Below, piece by piece: positions 25,291 to 32,788 of a stretch of DNA of 64,000 nt. Position 1 is the first letter of the stretch. Every line of letters begins with the position of its first letter. The DNA comes from Clostridiales bacterium Firm_04 (GTDB lineage: Bacteria > Bacillota > Clostridia > Oscillospirales > Ruminococcaceae): contig LVAJ01000013.1 of assembly GCA_001603005.1 (NCBI GenBank), positions 62,001-126,000 of the forward strand. The letters run 5' to 3'. The notes beneath the pieces are model-generated. The model saw only the letters and a list, made by a program, of their open reading frames with translations, was not told where the DNA came from and searched no databases. The translations under genes were made by a program, and so were the position numbers.

Positions 25291-28200
25291 ATGAGCCAAT
25301 TCTGCATGGGCTGCATGGAGCAGTTTGATGACGGACTGGATGTCTGTCCGCACTGCGGATTCGTCCGCGGGACAAAGGACGGCAATGCGATCCATATGGA
25401 GCCGGGCGAGGTGCTGCATGAGCGGTACATCATCGGCAGAGCGATCGGCTGGGGCGGCTTCGGTGTGACCTATATCGGCTGGGATGCCGTGCTGGAGCAT
25501 AAGGTCGCGGTCAAGGAGTATATGCCGAGCGAATTTTCAACGCGCTCGATCGGCAGCAAAGCGGTCACGGTCTTCGGCGGCAAAAAGGCGGAGCAGTTTG
25601 AGAGCGGCAAGCAGAAGTTCCATGAGGAAGCGAAAAAGCTTGCGCGGTTCAATACCGATGACGGCATTGTGCGCGTCTATGACAGCTTTGAGGAAAACGG
25701 CACGGCGTATATCGTCATGGAGCTGCTGGAAGGCGAAACGCTGGAAAGCAAGCTGAAACGCGAAAAGAAGATTCCCTATGACAAGGCGATCGAAATGATC
25801 CTGCCGGTCGCGGAGGCGCTGAAAGCTGTGCATGCGGACGGCGTCATTCACCGCGATATCGCGCCGGACAACATCTTTCTGACGACGGACGGCAAGGTGA
25901 AGCTGATCGACTTCGGTGCGGCGCGGTTCGCAACGACCTCGCACAGCCGGAGCCTTTCCGTGCTCATCAAGCCGGGCTATTCGCCGGAGGAGCAGTACCG
26001 CAGCCGCGGCGATCAGGGTGCCTATACGGATATCTACGCGCTCGGTGCTGTGCTGTATCATATGATCACGGGCGCAGTTCCGCCGGATGCACTGGAACGG
26101 CGCGCCTATTTCGAGAACAAGAAAAAGGACATTCTGACGCCGATCTCCAAGTATACAAAGGATGTCCCCGAAAGCCGGCAGAACGCGATCCTCAATGCGA
26201 TGAATGTGCGCATTGAGGACAGAACGCAGACTGCCGCGGATCTGATCCGCGAGCTGACAACGGATGAACCGGTCAGACGGCGCAGCGGAAAGATCAAGCC
26301 GACAGACTTCTTCTCGTGGCCGCTCTGGGCGAAGATCGCGCTGCCGACAGCTGCCGCGGTGATCGTGACAGTCAGCGTGCTGTTCGGCTTGGGCGTGATC
26401 GGCTTCCGCAACAAGATCACAAAAGAGATCACGGTTCCGAAGGGCATGTCCCGCGTGCCGTCTGTTGTGAATACGGAGATCGACGAAGCAGGACAGCGGC
26501 TTTCGGATGCGGTTCTGCTCTATGCGATCGCGGGCAAGACCTATTCGCACAATGTCCCCGCCGAGCGGATCCTCTCGCAGAGTCTGGAAGGCGGCGCGGT
26601 CGTGCAGCAGAACTCGGTCGTGGAGCTGGTGATCAGCGGCGGCAGAGAGAAAGGGCTCCTGCCGGATGTGATCGGCACCTACCGCGACGATGCCGTCAGT
26701 CAGCTGACGGAAGCGGGATTCCTCTGCGAGATCACGGAAGCGTTCAGCGATGCGCTTGCCGCAGGCGCGGTTCTGGCACAGGATCCCGCGCCGGATACGG
26801 AGCTTGCAAAGGGTGAAACAGTCCGGCTGACGGTTTCAAAGGGTATGGATCCGCAGAAGACGACAGATTCCGCTGAAGCGACGGTGCCGGATTTCACGGG
26901 CAAGACCTATACGCAGGCGATGCAGATTGCACAGGAAAACGGCTTGCTGATCGCTGCAAAAACGAAGGAATACAGCACAAAATATGAGAAGGATATCATC
27001 ATGTCGCAGAGTGTTGCGGCTGGTGAAAAGCTGATGCGCGGCGGGACAGTCGAGCTGACGGTCTCGCTCGGGATCCGGACGGTGAAGCTGCCGGATCTTC
27101 AGTATAAAGAGGAAAGCGAAGCCGTTTCAATCCTTGAAAGCAGCGGCATTACCGCGGAGATCAGCTATACGGAGAGCGACACGGTGCGCGCCGGACTGGT
27201 CATGTCGCAGGATCCGCCCGCAGGAGAGAATGCCTCGTCCGGCATGACGGTGAAGCTGGTCGTGAGCAAGGGCGCCGCGGCATTTGAGATGCCGGATGTG
27301 ACCGGCAAGACCGAGGAGGAAGCGGTCTCGCTCCTGCGCGGCAGAGGGCTTTCCGCCGAGACCGCCTATGAGCACAGTTCGTCCTCTGCGGGCGTTGTGC
27401 TGCGGCAGAGCATCGCGGCAGGCACAGAGGTCTCTGCCGGCGATACGGTCACGCTGACGGTCAGCACGGGCGAGGAGCTTGTGGCTGTGCCGGATGTGAC
27501 CGGACAGTCCGAGAGCAGTGCGGCATCGCAGCTCCGCAGCAGCGGCTTTACGGTCGGTTCTTCCAATCAGGTTTACAGCGACACTGTTCCGAAGGGACAG
27601 GTTATTTCGCAGGCACCGGCAGCCGGTACGCAGCGCAAAAAGGGCGATCAGGTGCTCCTGACCGTCAGCCGCGGCGCCGAGCAGATCCAGATTCCGGATG
27701 TGACCGGAAAATCGCGCAGTGTCGCGGAAAATACGCTGTCAGAGCGCGGATTTGCGGTCTCTGTGTCCGAGGATTACAGCGACAGCGTGGTATCGGGTGC
27801 AGTGATCCGGCAGAATCCCGCCGGCGGCAGACCGGCAGCGCGCGGCGCAACGGTTTCGCTGGTCATCAGCAAGGGCAAAAAGGTCACGGAGCGCACCGTG
27901 ACGAACGCTGCGGTCAATTTCAAGCAGAATGGAGATCTGACGTATTTTATCGGCGAATCGCTGAATCCCGATCTGCTGGATGTGACGCTGACATTCAGCG
28001 ACGGCAAGACCGAAACGACGAAAACCGGCATCAGCTACGCACCGTGGTCATTTGATACACCGGGCGATACCGAGGTCGGTGTCTATTACAAGGGCGAGCG
28101 CGTGACAAGCTTTACGGTGCATGTCCGCGAGCCTTCCATTTCGATCCGTTCGTCCAAGGAATATTTCGTGCAGGGCGATGAGATCGACTTTCTGGTAGAG

Positions 28201-28923
28201 GGATCCGTTATTTCAAACAGTGAAGGTCTCGGCTCGGCAACCTCCTTCAGTCTTTGGAACCGTCCGCGGTATGTGCTCGTGGAATATGAATCGGGCGGGA
28301 ATGCATCGGTCACATATACTTCCTCGAATCCGGATGTTCTGCGCGTGGATGCGGATGCCGAAAAGATCTATACCGGTTACAGCGGCAGAGCAACGATCAC
28401 CGCGACACTGACCGAGGGCGGCAGAACCTATTCCGCATCGGTCGAGATTCAGGTGAAGCGCCTGATCGACGCAATGATCCCGACGGTCACGGATGCGTGG
28501 AACAGCAGTACGGACTGGGAAGGCAGATCGGATTGCAGTGAGCTGGCTGTCACGACCGTTTTCCCGAATGAACGGACTGTGCACTATTATGGCTGTACTG
28601 TGGATTATCGGGGTACGAAGCAGCCGGAAGCCGTGATTCTGGAATCCGGTTTCCAGCAGCAGGTTCTCCGCTCCGGTACCGATTACGGGTGCAGAGCATT
28701 CAAGAAATCAGAAGATGACACGGCGTTCTGGTTTGAACTGAATCTGGAAACGGATATGGAGATCGAACCGTCGCCGTTCACCAACACCGTTCGTGTCCGG
28801 CTGATTTTCAGCGGCAATGAGCATTTTGACTATGAATGCACGCTGCAAAGAGCAAGTGTGACATACGGCAGCGACAGCGATTCGGATACCTGTTATCTTG
28901 CAGATCATGAGATCCATGCCTGA
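25291..28923 (+). CDS. Transmembrane Ser/Thr kinase with seven PASTA repeats
   Basis: 1210 residues. A zinc ribbon (CMGC, CPHCGF) is followed by an intact kinase domain (AVKEYMP, HRDIAPDN ~187, IDFGAARF ~207) and a membrane segment (~345-370). Seven PASTA-type repeats (~385-867) follow, each with a (V/L/M/I)PDVTGK-like start and a VSQ/RQxPxxG core. The remaining ~340 residues contain an Ig-like segment (FSDGKTETTKTGISYAPW) and an unrecognised C-terminal domain. PASTA kinases usually sense muropeptides or lipid II. Seven repeats is more than the three to five typical of PrkC/PknB. The frame extends upstream into the previous gene, but ATG 25291 follows GAGGGTAAAGAG and begins a domain homologous to the previous kinase. 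Confidence 0.88.
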   Translation: MSQFCMGCMEQFDDGLDVCPHCGFVRGTKDGNAIHMEPGEVLHERYIIGRAIGWGGFGVTYIGWDAVLEHKVAVKEYMPSEFSTRSIGSKAVTVFGGKKAEQFESGKQKFHEEAKKLARFNTDDGIVRVYDSFEENGTAYIVMELLEGETLESKLKREKKIPYDKAIEMILPVAEALKAVHADGVIHRDIAPDNIFLTTDGKVKLIDFGAARFATTSHSRSLSVLIKPGYSPEEQYRSRGDQGAYTDIYALGAVLYHMITGAVPPDALERRAYFENKKKDILTPISKYTKDVPESRQNAILNAMNVRIEDRTQTAADLIRELTTDEPVRRRSGKIKPTDFFSWPLWAKIALPTAAAVIVTVSVLFGLGVIGFRNKITKEITVPKGMSRVPSVVNTEIDEAGQRLSDAVLLYAIAGKTYSHNVPAERILSQSLEGGAVVQQNSVVELVISGGREKGLLPDVIGTYRDDAVSQLTEAGFLCEITEAFSDALAAGAVLAQDPAPDTELAKGETVRLTVSKGMDPQKTTDSAEATVPDFTGKTYTQAMQIAQENGLLIAAKTKEYSTKYEKDIIMSQSVAAGEKLMRGGTVELTVSLGIRTVKLPDLQYKEESEAVSILESSGITAEISYTESDTVRAGLVMSQDPPAGENASSGMTVKLVVSKGAAAFEMPDVTGKTEEEAVSLLRGRGLSAETAYEHSSSSAGVVLRQSIAAGTEVSAGDTVTLTVSTGEELVAVPDVTGQSESSAASQLRSSGFTVGSSNQVYSDTVPKGQVISQAPAAGTQRKKGDQVLLTVSRGAEQIQIPDVTGKSRSVAENTLSERGFAVSVSEDYSDSVVSGAVIRQNPAGGRPAARGATVSLVISKGKKVTERTVTNAAVNFKQNGDLTYFIGESLNPDLLDVTLTFSDGKTETTKTGISYAPWSFDTPGDTEVGVYYKGERVTSFTVHVREPSISIRSSKEYFVQGDEIDFLVEGSVISNSEGLGSATSFSLWNRPRYVLVEYESGGNASVTYTSSNPDVLRVDADAEKIYTGYSGRATITATLTEGGRTYSASVEIQVKRLIDAMIPTVTDAWNSSTDWEGRSDCSELAVTTVFPNERTVHYYGCTVDYRGTKQPEAVILESGFQQQVLRSGTDYGCRAFKKSEDDTAFWFELNLETDMEIEPSPFTNTVRVRLIFSGNEHFDYECTLQRASVTYGSDSDSDTCYLADHEIHA

Positions 28924-28941
28924 CCGGAAGGGGGATTGTTT

Positions 28942-30381
28942 ATGAAGCGCAGACGCATTTTCGCATCAGCGGGGGCATTGCTTCTGCTGACCTGCCCGCT
29001 GCATGCGGCGGCTGTGCCGGACGATGTGCAGCAATTGCAGAGCTTTCTGCTCCGCGGACAGTTCACCGCAGAAAAGCAGCCGGAAAACTGCGACCGCAGC
29101 GGCGACGGCATCCTGAATGCGATCGACCTGACGCTGATGAAGCGCGCACTGCTGACAGAGCAGAGCGATACGCGGCGGCTTGTCTGGCAGGATGAATTTG
29201 ACGGCGATGCGCCGGATCCGGCAAAATGGGCGTATGAGCTCGGCAACTGGAAGCTCGATGCGGACGGCAATTATATCACCGGCGGCTGGGGCAACAATGA
29301 ACAGCAGTTTTATACGGACAAAAACGCATCCGTGCATGACGGCATCCTGACCATTGCGGCGCGGCATGAGGCGTATACCGATGCGGTGCAGGGCAGCTAC
29401 GAATATACTTCGGCGCGGCTCAGCACACAGCATTTGTTCTCGGCATGCGGCGGCAGGATCGAGGTGCGGGCGCGGTGCGATGCAGGAAAATCGCTCTGGC
29501 CGGCGATCTGGATGCTGCCGGAAGACAGTGTCTACGGCGGCTGGGCGGCATCCGGCGAGATCGACATTATGGAAGGCTGGGGCAGCCGTCCGCAGGAGAT
29601 CTGCGGCACGATCCATTTCGGGGATGCGTGGCCGGATAACCGCTATCTGACCGCGGATTACAAATTCCCCGCGGGCACGACCGCGGCAGACTGGCACACC
29701 TACGCGATCGAATGGACGTCCGGCGAGATCCGCTGGTATGTTGACGATGTGCTGTACAGCACGCAGACGGAATGGGAGAGCGTCGGCTATCCGTATCCGG
29801 CGCCGTTTGACCAGAATTTCTATCTGATCCTGAATCTGGCGGTCGGCGGGCAGTTCGACGGCGTGGACGGCATCTACGGCGATCCGGCGACCTTTGCGGA
29901 CGGCGAGAAGCATTTCGAGATCGACTATGTGCGGGTGTATGAACCGGAGACAGCATTTGCGCCTTCGGAATCCAAGTCGCTCCCGCTGGAGCTGTATACA
30001 GAGGGCTCTGACGCGGGCATGCGCAACCGCAGCGGCGGCACGGATATCCGTGTGAACAACTGCGGTGCGCTCGAATACGCCGTCATGGGACTGGTTCGCG
30101 GCAGGCATGTCCGCGCCGGCGAGACCTACACGCTCTCGTTCGACGCATCGGCGACCGCAGCGCGGGACATGATTGTGACAGTCGAGGATGCAGTCTATAC
30201 GCGGTATCTGGATGAAACGGTCACGCTGACACCGGAGCCGAAGCATTACAGCTTCACGGTGACATTTTCTGCGGATATGCAGGCGGATCTGAAATTCCAG
30301 CTCGGAAATATCGGCAATGCCGCGGCATGCGGCGCACACAGCATCAAATTGGAAAATATTGCATGGGAAATGCAGCAGTAA
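28942..30381 (+). CDS. Secreted GH16 beta-glucanase with N-terminal dockerin half and C-terminal CBM-like domain
   Basis: 479 residues. After a signal peptide (~1-25), residues ~30-75 form a dockerin-like module with one clear calcium loop (CDRSGDGILNAIDLTLMKRA), preceded by a degenerate half (DDVQQLQSFLL). Residues ~80-335 are a GH16 domain with the catalytic signature GEIDIMEG (nucleophile near Glu207) and the aromatic motifs SLWPAIWMLP and DWHTYAIEW. It probably cleaves beta-1,3 or mixed-linkage glucans. Residues ~350-479 resemble a CBM4/9-type carbohydrate-binding module. The gene is 18 nt downstream of the PASTA kinase with AAGGGGG before ATG 28942, so it may be the tail of the secretion-locus transcript. 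Confidence 0.87.
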   Translation: MKRRRIFASAGALLLLTCPLHAAAVPDDVQQLQSFLLRGQFTAEKQPENCDRSGDGILNAIDLTLMKRALLTEQSDTRRLVWQDEFDGDAPDPAKWAYELGNWKLDADGNYITGGWGNNEQQFYTDKNASVHDGILTIAARHEAYTDAVQGSYEYTSARLSTQHLFSACGGRIEVRARCDAGKSLWPAIWMLPEDSVYGGWAASGEIDIMEGWGSRPQEICGTIHFGDAWPDNRYLTADYKFPAGTTAADWHTYAIEWTSGEIRWYVDDVLYSTQTEWESVGYPYPAPFDQNFYLILNLAVGGQFDGVDGIYGDPATFADGEKHFEIDYVRVYEPETAFAPSESKSLPLELYTEGSDAGMRNRSGGTDIRVNNCGALEYAVMGLVRGRHVRAGETYTLSFDASATAARDMIVTVEDAVYTRYLDETVTLTPEPKHYSFTVTFSADMQADLKFQLGNIGNAAACGAHSIKLENIAWEMQQ

Positions 30382-30394
30382 AGGAGTCATTCAT

Positions 30395-31276
30395 ATGAAA
30401 AAACTGAAAGCGATCGGACTCAGCATTCTGTTCGGCGTGGGCTATATCACGCTGTTCCAGTTTATCGGCATCGGGATCGGCATGCTCAATCTGGAAGGCC
30501 GCTGGACCGGTCAGTTCCTCGTTGAGATCGCCGGTCTGATCCTCGGCATGATCCTGATTTTTATTGCAAAAAAGCAGTATGCGCTGACAGAAAAGGGCAA
30601 GCCGTTCAGCACCTACTGGGTTCCGGTGACGGGCATCCTGCTGTTCTCGCTGTTCCGCACGGCGCTCATGGCGCTGATCACGCCGAAGGGTGCGATGCAT
30701 CCGGTCGGTGAGATCGTGCTGTTCCTTGTGACGATCTTGCTCGTCGGCGTGACCGAGGAGCTTGTGTTCCGCGGCATTGTCATGAACATTCTGATCGAAG
30801 GCTTCGGCACGGATACCAGATTCGGCGCGATCTTCTCGGTCTTTTTCGGCGGAACGCTGTTCGGCGCGGTGCATCTCTTTAATATGTTCTCCGGCGTGGA
30901 TCCGCTTTCCGCAACGATTCAGGCGATCGGTGCATCCGGCATCGGCTGGATCCTCTGCGCGCTGTATGTGCGCTCGCGCAATCTCTGGGTGCTCGCGCTG
31001 ATGCATGCGATCTTCGATATCAGCGGACTGATCATCACGGCGCTGTTCGGCGATGAAAGTCTTGTGGAGTCGATCTCCGCAGCAAGCGATCTGATCGGAA
31101 ACATTACGCTGCCGGTGATCATCGGCATGATGATCGGCATCGGCATCGTGCTGACCATATTCATCACCTTTACGCTCCTGATGCTGCGCGACAGCAAGAT
31201 GCATTACCGCCGGAATATTCCGGTGCAGATGCAGCCGGAGCAGCCGGTCCCGCAGATGCCGGATGATGTGCAGTAA
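30395..31276 (+). CDS. CPBP-family intramembrane metalloprotease
   Basis: 293 residues, about eight membrane helices. It carries the CPBP/CAAX-protease motifs TEELVFRG (EExxxR), FGAVHLFN and LALMHAIFD, which hold the glutamates and histidines of the active site. Family roles include prenyl-protein processing and bacteriocin self-immunity. No target is apparent here. ATG 30395 follows AAAGGAGT and lies 13 nt after the GH16 stop, so it is probably the last gene of the 12-31 kb run. A strong promoter for the next operon begins 12 bp after its stop. Confidence 0.85.
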   Translation: MKKLKAIGLSILFGVGYITLFQFIGIGIGMLNLEGRWTGQFLVEIAGLILGMILIFIAKKQYALTEKGKPFSTYWVPVTGILLFSLFRTALMALITPKGAMHPVGEIVLFLVTILLVGVTEELVFRGIVMNILIEGFGTDTRFGAIFSVFFGGTLFGAVHLFNMFSGVDPLSATIQAIGASGIGWILCALYVRSRNLWVLALMHAIFDISGLIITALFGDESLVESISAASDLIGNITLPVIIGMMIGIGIVLTIFITFTLLMLRDSKMHYRRNIPVQMQPEQPVPQMPDDVQ

Positions 31277-31288
31277 TGCGGAAAGCAT

Positions 31289-31317
31289 TTGACAGGTAAC
31301 GGACAGTATGCTATAAT
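31289..31317 (+). promoter_or_regulatory. Sigma-A promoter of the HprK-like/PqqD/ABC operon
   Basis: TTGACA (31289-31294), 17-bp spacer ending TGC, TATAAT (31312-31317). It is a near-perfect promoter 33 bp before the HPr-kinase-like start. Confidence 0.9.
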
Positions 31318-31349
31318 AGCGTTATGTAAAAACGGAAGGAGCAGCAGAT

Positions 31350-32096
31350 ATGGAAAACGGCATGTATTGTATCGCCGGAAAACGGATCGCGGTGCAGTCC
31401 ATGTACCCGTCTGTGCACCGCTACTGCGCAGACTACCGCATTGCGGACGACGGAAATGCGCCGGATCTTTCGGTGCAGGTGACGCAGGCGGATATCGACT
31501 TTGAGCGCGAACGCTCCGCGCGAGAAAATCGCGTAGAGGGCAGAGCGCCGATCGCATTTCCGGACGATTATCTGGAAGAACTTGCGGTCTACCGGCAGAT
31601 CGCCGAGCAGATGCCATCCTTTGATACGGTTTTGATGCACGGATCTGTGATCGCGGCAGACGGCGAAGCTTTTCTGTTCACCGCGAAATCGGGCACCGGC
31701 AAATCCACGCATACGCGCCTCTGGCGGGAGATGCTGGGGGAGCGCGCGGTCATGGTCAATGACGACAAGCCGCTTCTGCATGTCGGCGCAGAGGGCGTCA
31801 CCGCATACGGCACGCCTTATAACGGCAAGCACCGGCTCGGTTGCAATATGTCGGCGCCGCTGAAAGGCATCTGCATCCTGACGCGCGCCGCAGAGAACCG
31901 CATCGTGCGGATCAGCGCAAAGGAAGCCTATCCGATGCTTTTGCAGCAGATCTACCGCCCGCAGAATGCGGCACAGATGCAGAAAACCCTGCTGCTGATC
32001 GACCGGCTTGCGGCGGAAGTCCCGTTCTACCGGCTCGGCTGCAATATGGATCCCGAAGCAGCAGAAGTTGCCTATCACGGCATGAAAGGAGATTAA
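31350..32096 (+). CDS. HPr-kinase-like P-loop protein of a peptide-modification cluster
   Basis: 248 residues. The central part resembles the C-terminal catalytic domain of HPr kinase/phosphorylase: LMHGSVIAADGEAFLFTAKS leading into a SGTGKSTHTRLW P-loop, then VNDDKPLL and YGTPYNGKH. It is not the housekeeping HprK, because the N-terminal domain is missing. Stand-alone proteins of this type accompany PqqD-like proteins and peptidases in lasso-type and related RiPP clusters, where some phosphorylate the peptide. The substrate is unknown here. AAGGAG precedes ATG 31350. It is first in a four-gene operon. Confidence 0.82.
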   Translation: MENGMYCIAGKRIAVQSMYPSVHRYCADYRIADDGNAPDLSVQVTQADIDFERERSARENRVEGRAPIAFPDDYLEELAVYRQIAEQMPSFDTVLMHGSVIAADGEAFLFTAKSGTGKSTHTRLWREMLGERAVMVNDDKPLLHVGAEGVTAYGTPYNGKHRLGCNMSAPLKGICILTRAAENRIVRISAKEAYPMLLQQIYRPQNAAQMQKTLLLIDRLAAEVPFYRLGCNMDPEAAEVAYHGMKGD

Positions 32097-32097
32097 C

Positions 32098-32358
32098 ATG
32101 AAACTGAACAGCGGATTTATTTCTCATTCTGACGGCGAGGATCATCTCCTTGTCTCGACCGGCGCGACTGCCTTTTCCGGACTGGTGCGCAGCAATCAGA
32201 CGGCGGCATTCATCATTTCCTGTCTGGAAACCGAAACGACCGAAGATGAGATCGTGGAAAAGATGCTGGCGCAGTACGATGCACCGCGCGACATCATCGC
32301 ACGCGATGTGAAGAAAATCGTGGAGCAGCTGCGCGGCATCGGTGCGATTGATGATTAA
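32098..32358 (+). CDS. PqqD-like RiPP-recognition protein
   Basis: 86 residues with the PqqD fold pattern: DGEDHLLVSTGATAFSGLVR followed by helices with DEIVEKMLAQYDA and DVKKIVEQLRGIGAI. PqqD-like proteins bind leader peptides of ribosomally made, modified peptides and present them to enzymes. It starts 1 nt after the HprK-like stop with GGAG in place, and its own end overlaps the next gene by 8 nt. No precursor peptide is visible next to it. Confidence 0.85.
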   Translation: MKLNSGFISHSDGEDHLLVSTGATAFSGLVRSNQTAAFIISCLETETTEDEIVEKMLAQYDAPRDIIARDVKKIVEQLRGIGAIDD

Positions 32359-32788
32359 CGTCAGCTACGAGGATTATCTTGCGGAGCACGGCACGCTGAC
32401 CTACTCGAATGTCGGCATCAGCATGCTGCCGATGCTGAAACAGGGGCGCGATCTGTTCACCGTGCGGAAGAAGGGCACGGAGCGCTGCAAAAAATACGAT
32501 GTGGTGCTGTACCGCCGTCCGCCTTCGAGCTATGTGCTGCACCGGATCATCCGCGTGCGCGCATCGGATTACGTGATCCTCGGCGACAACTGCATCAACC
32601 GCGAATACGGCATCACCGATGACGATATCATCGGAGTGCTGACGGAATTTGTACACAACGGAAAGAAATATACGGCTGATGACGTCTGTTACCGTCTGTA
32701 CAGCAGGATCTGGGTGACCGCGGCGCCGCTGCGGATCGTACTGACAAAGGTGCGGCACCGGATAGGAAGGAAGCGACATGAAGCATAA
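32351..32788 (+). CDS. S24/S26-type signal-peptidase-like protein (Ser-His dyad)
   Basis: 145 residues. The serine box GISMLPMLKQG (Ser24) and VLHRIIRV (His64) match the Ser-His dyad of SipW/ER-type S26 peptidases, and GDNCINREYG matches the conserved region III. No N-terminal membrane anchor is seen; only a weakly hydrophobic basic C-terminus is present. It may be the leader peptidase of the cluster. ATG 32351 overlaps the pqqD-like gene by 8 nt and its 3' end overlaps the ABC gene by 11 nt. Confidence 0.8.
   Translation: MINVSYEDYLAEHGTLTYSNVGISMLPMLKQGRDLFTVRKKGTERCKKYDVVLYRRPPSSYVLHRIIRVRASDYVILGDNCINREYGITDDDIIGVLTEFVHNGKKYTADDVCYRLYSRIWVTAAPLRIVLTKVRHRIGRKRHEA

Noticed and set aside
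31350-32096. Housekeeping HPr kinase/phosphorylase
   Set aside because: The N-terminal HprK domain is absent and the gene sits in a PqqD-like/ABC operon. Only the P-loop half is similar.
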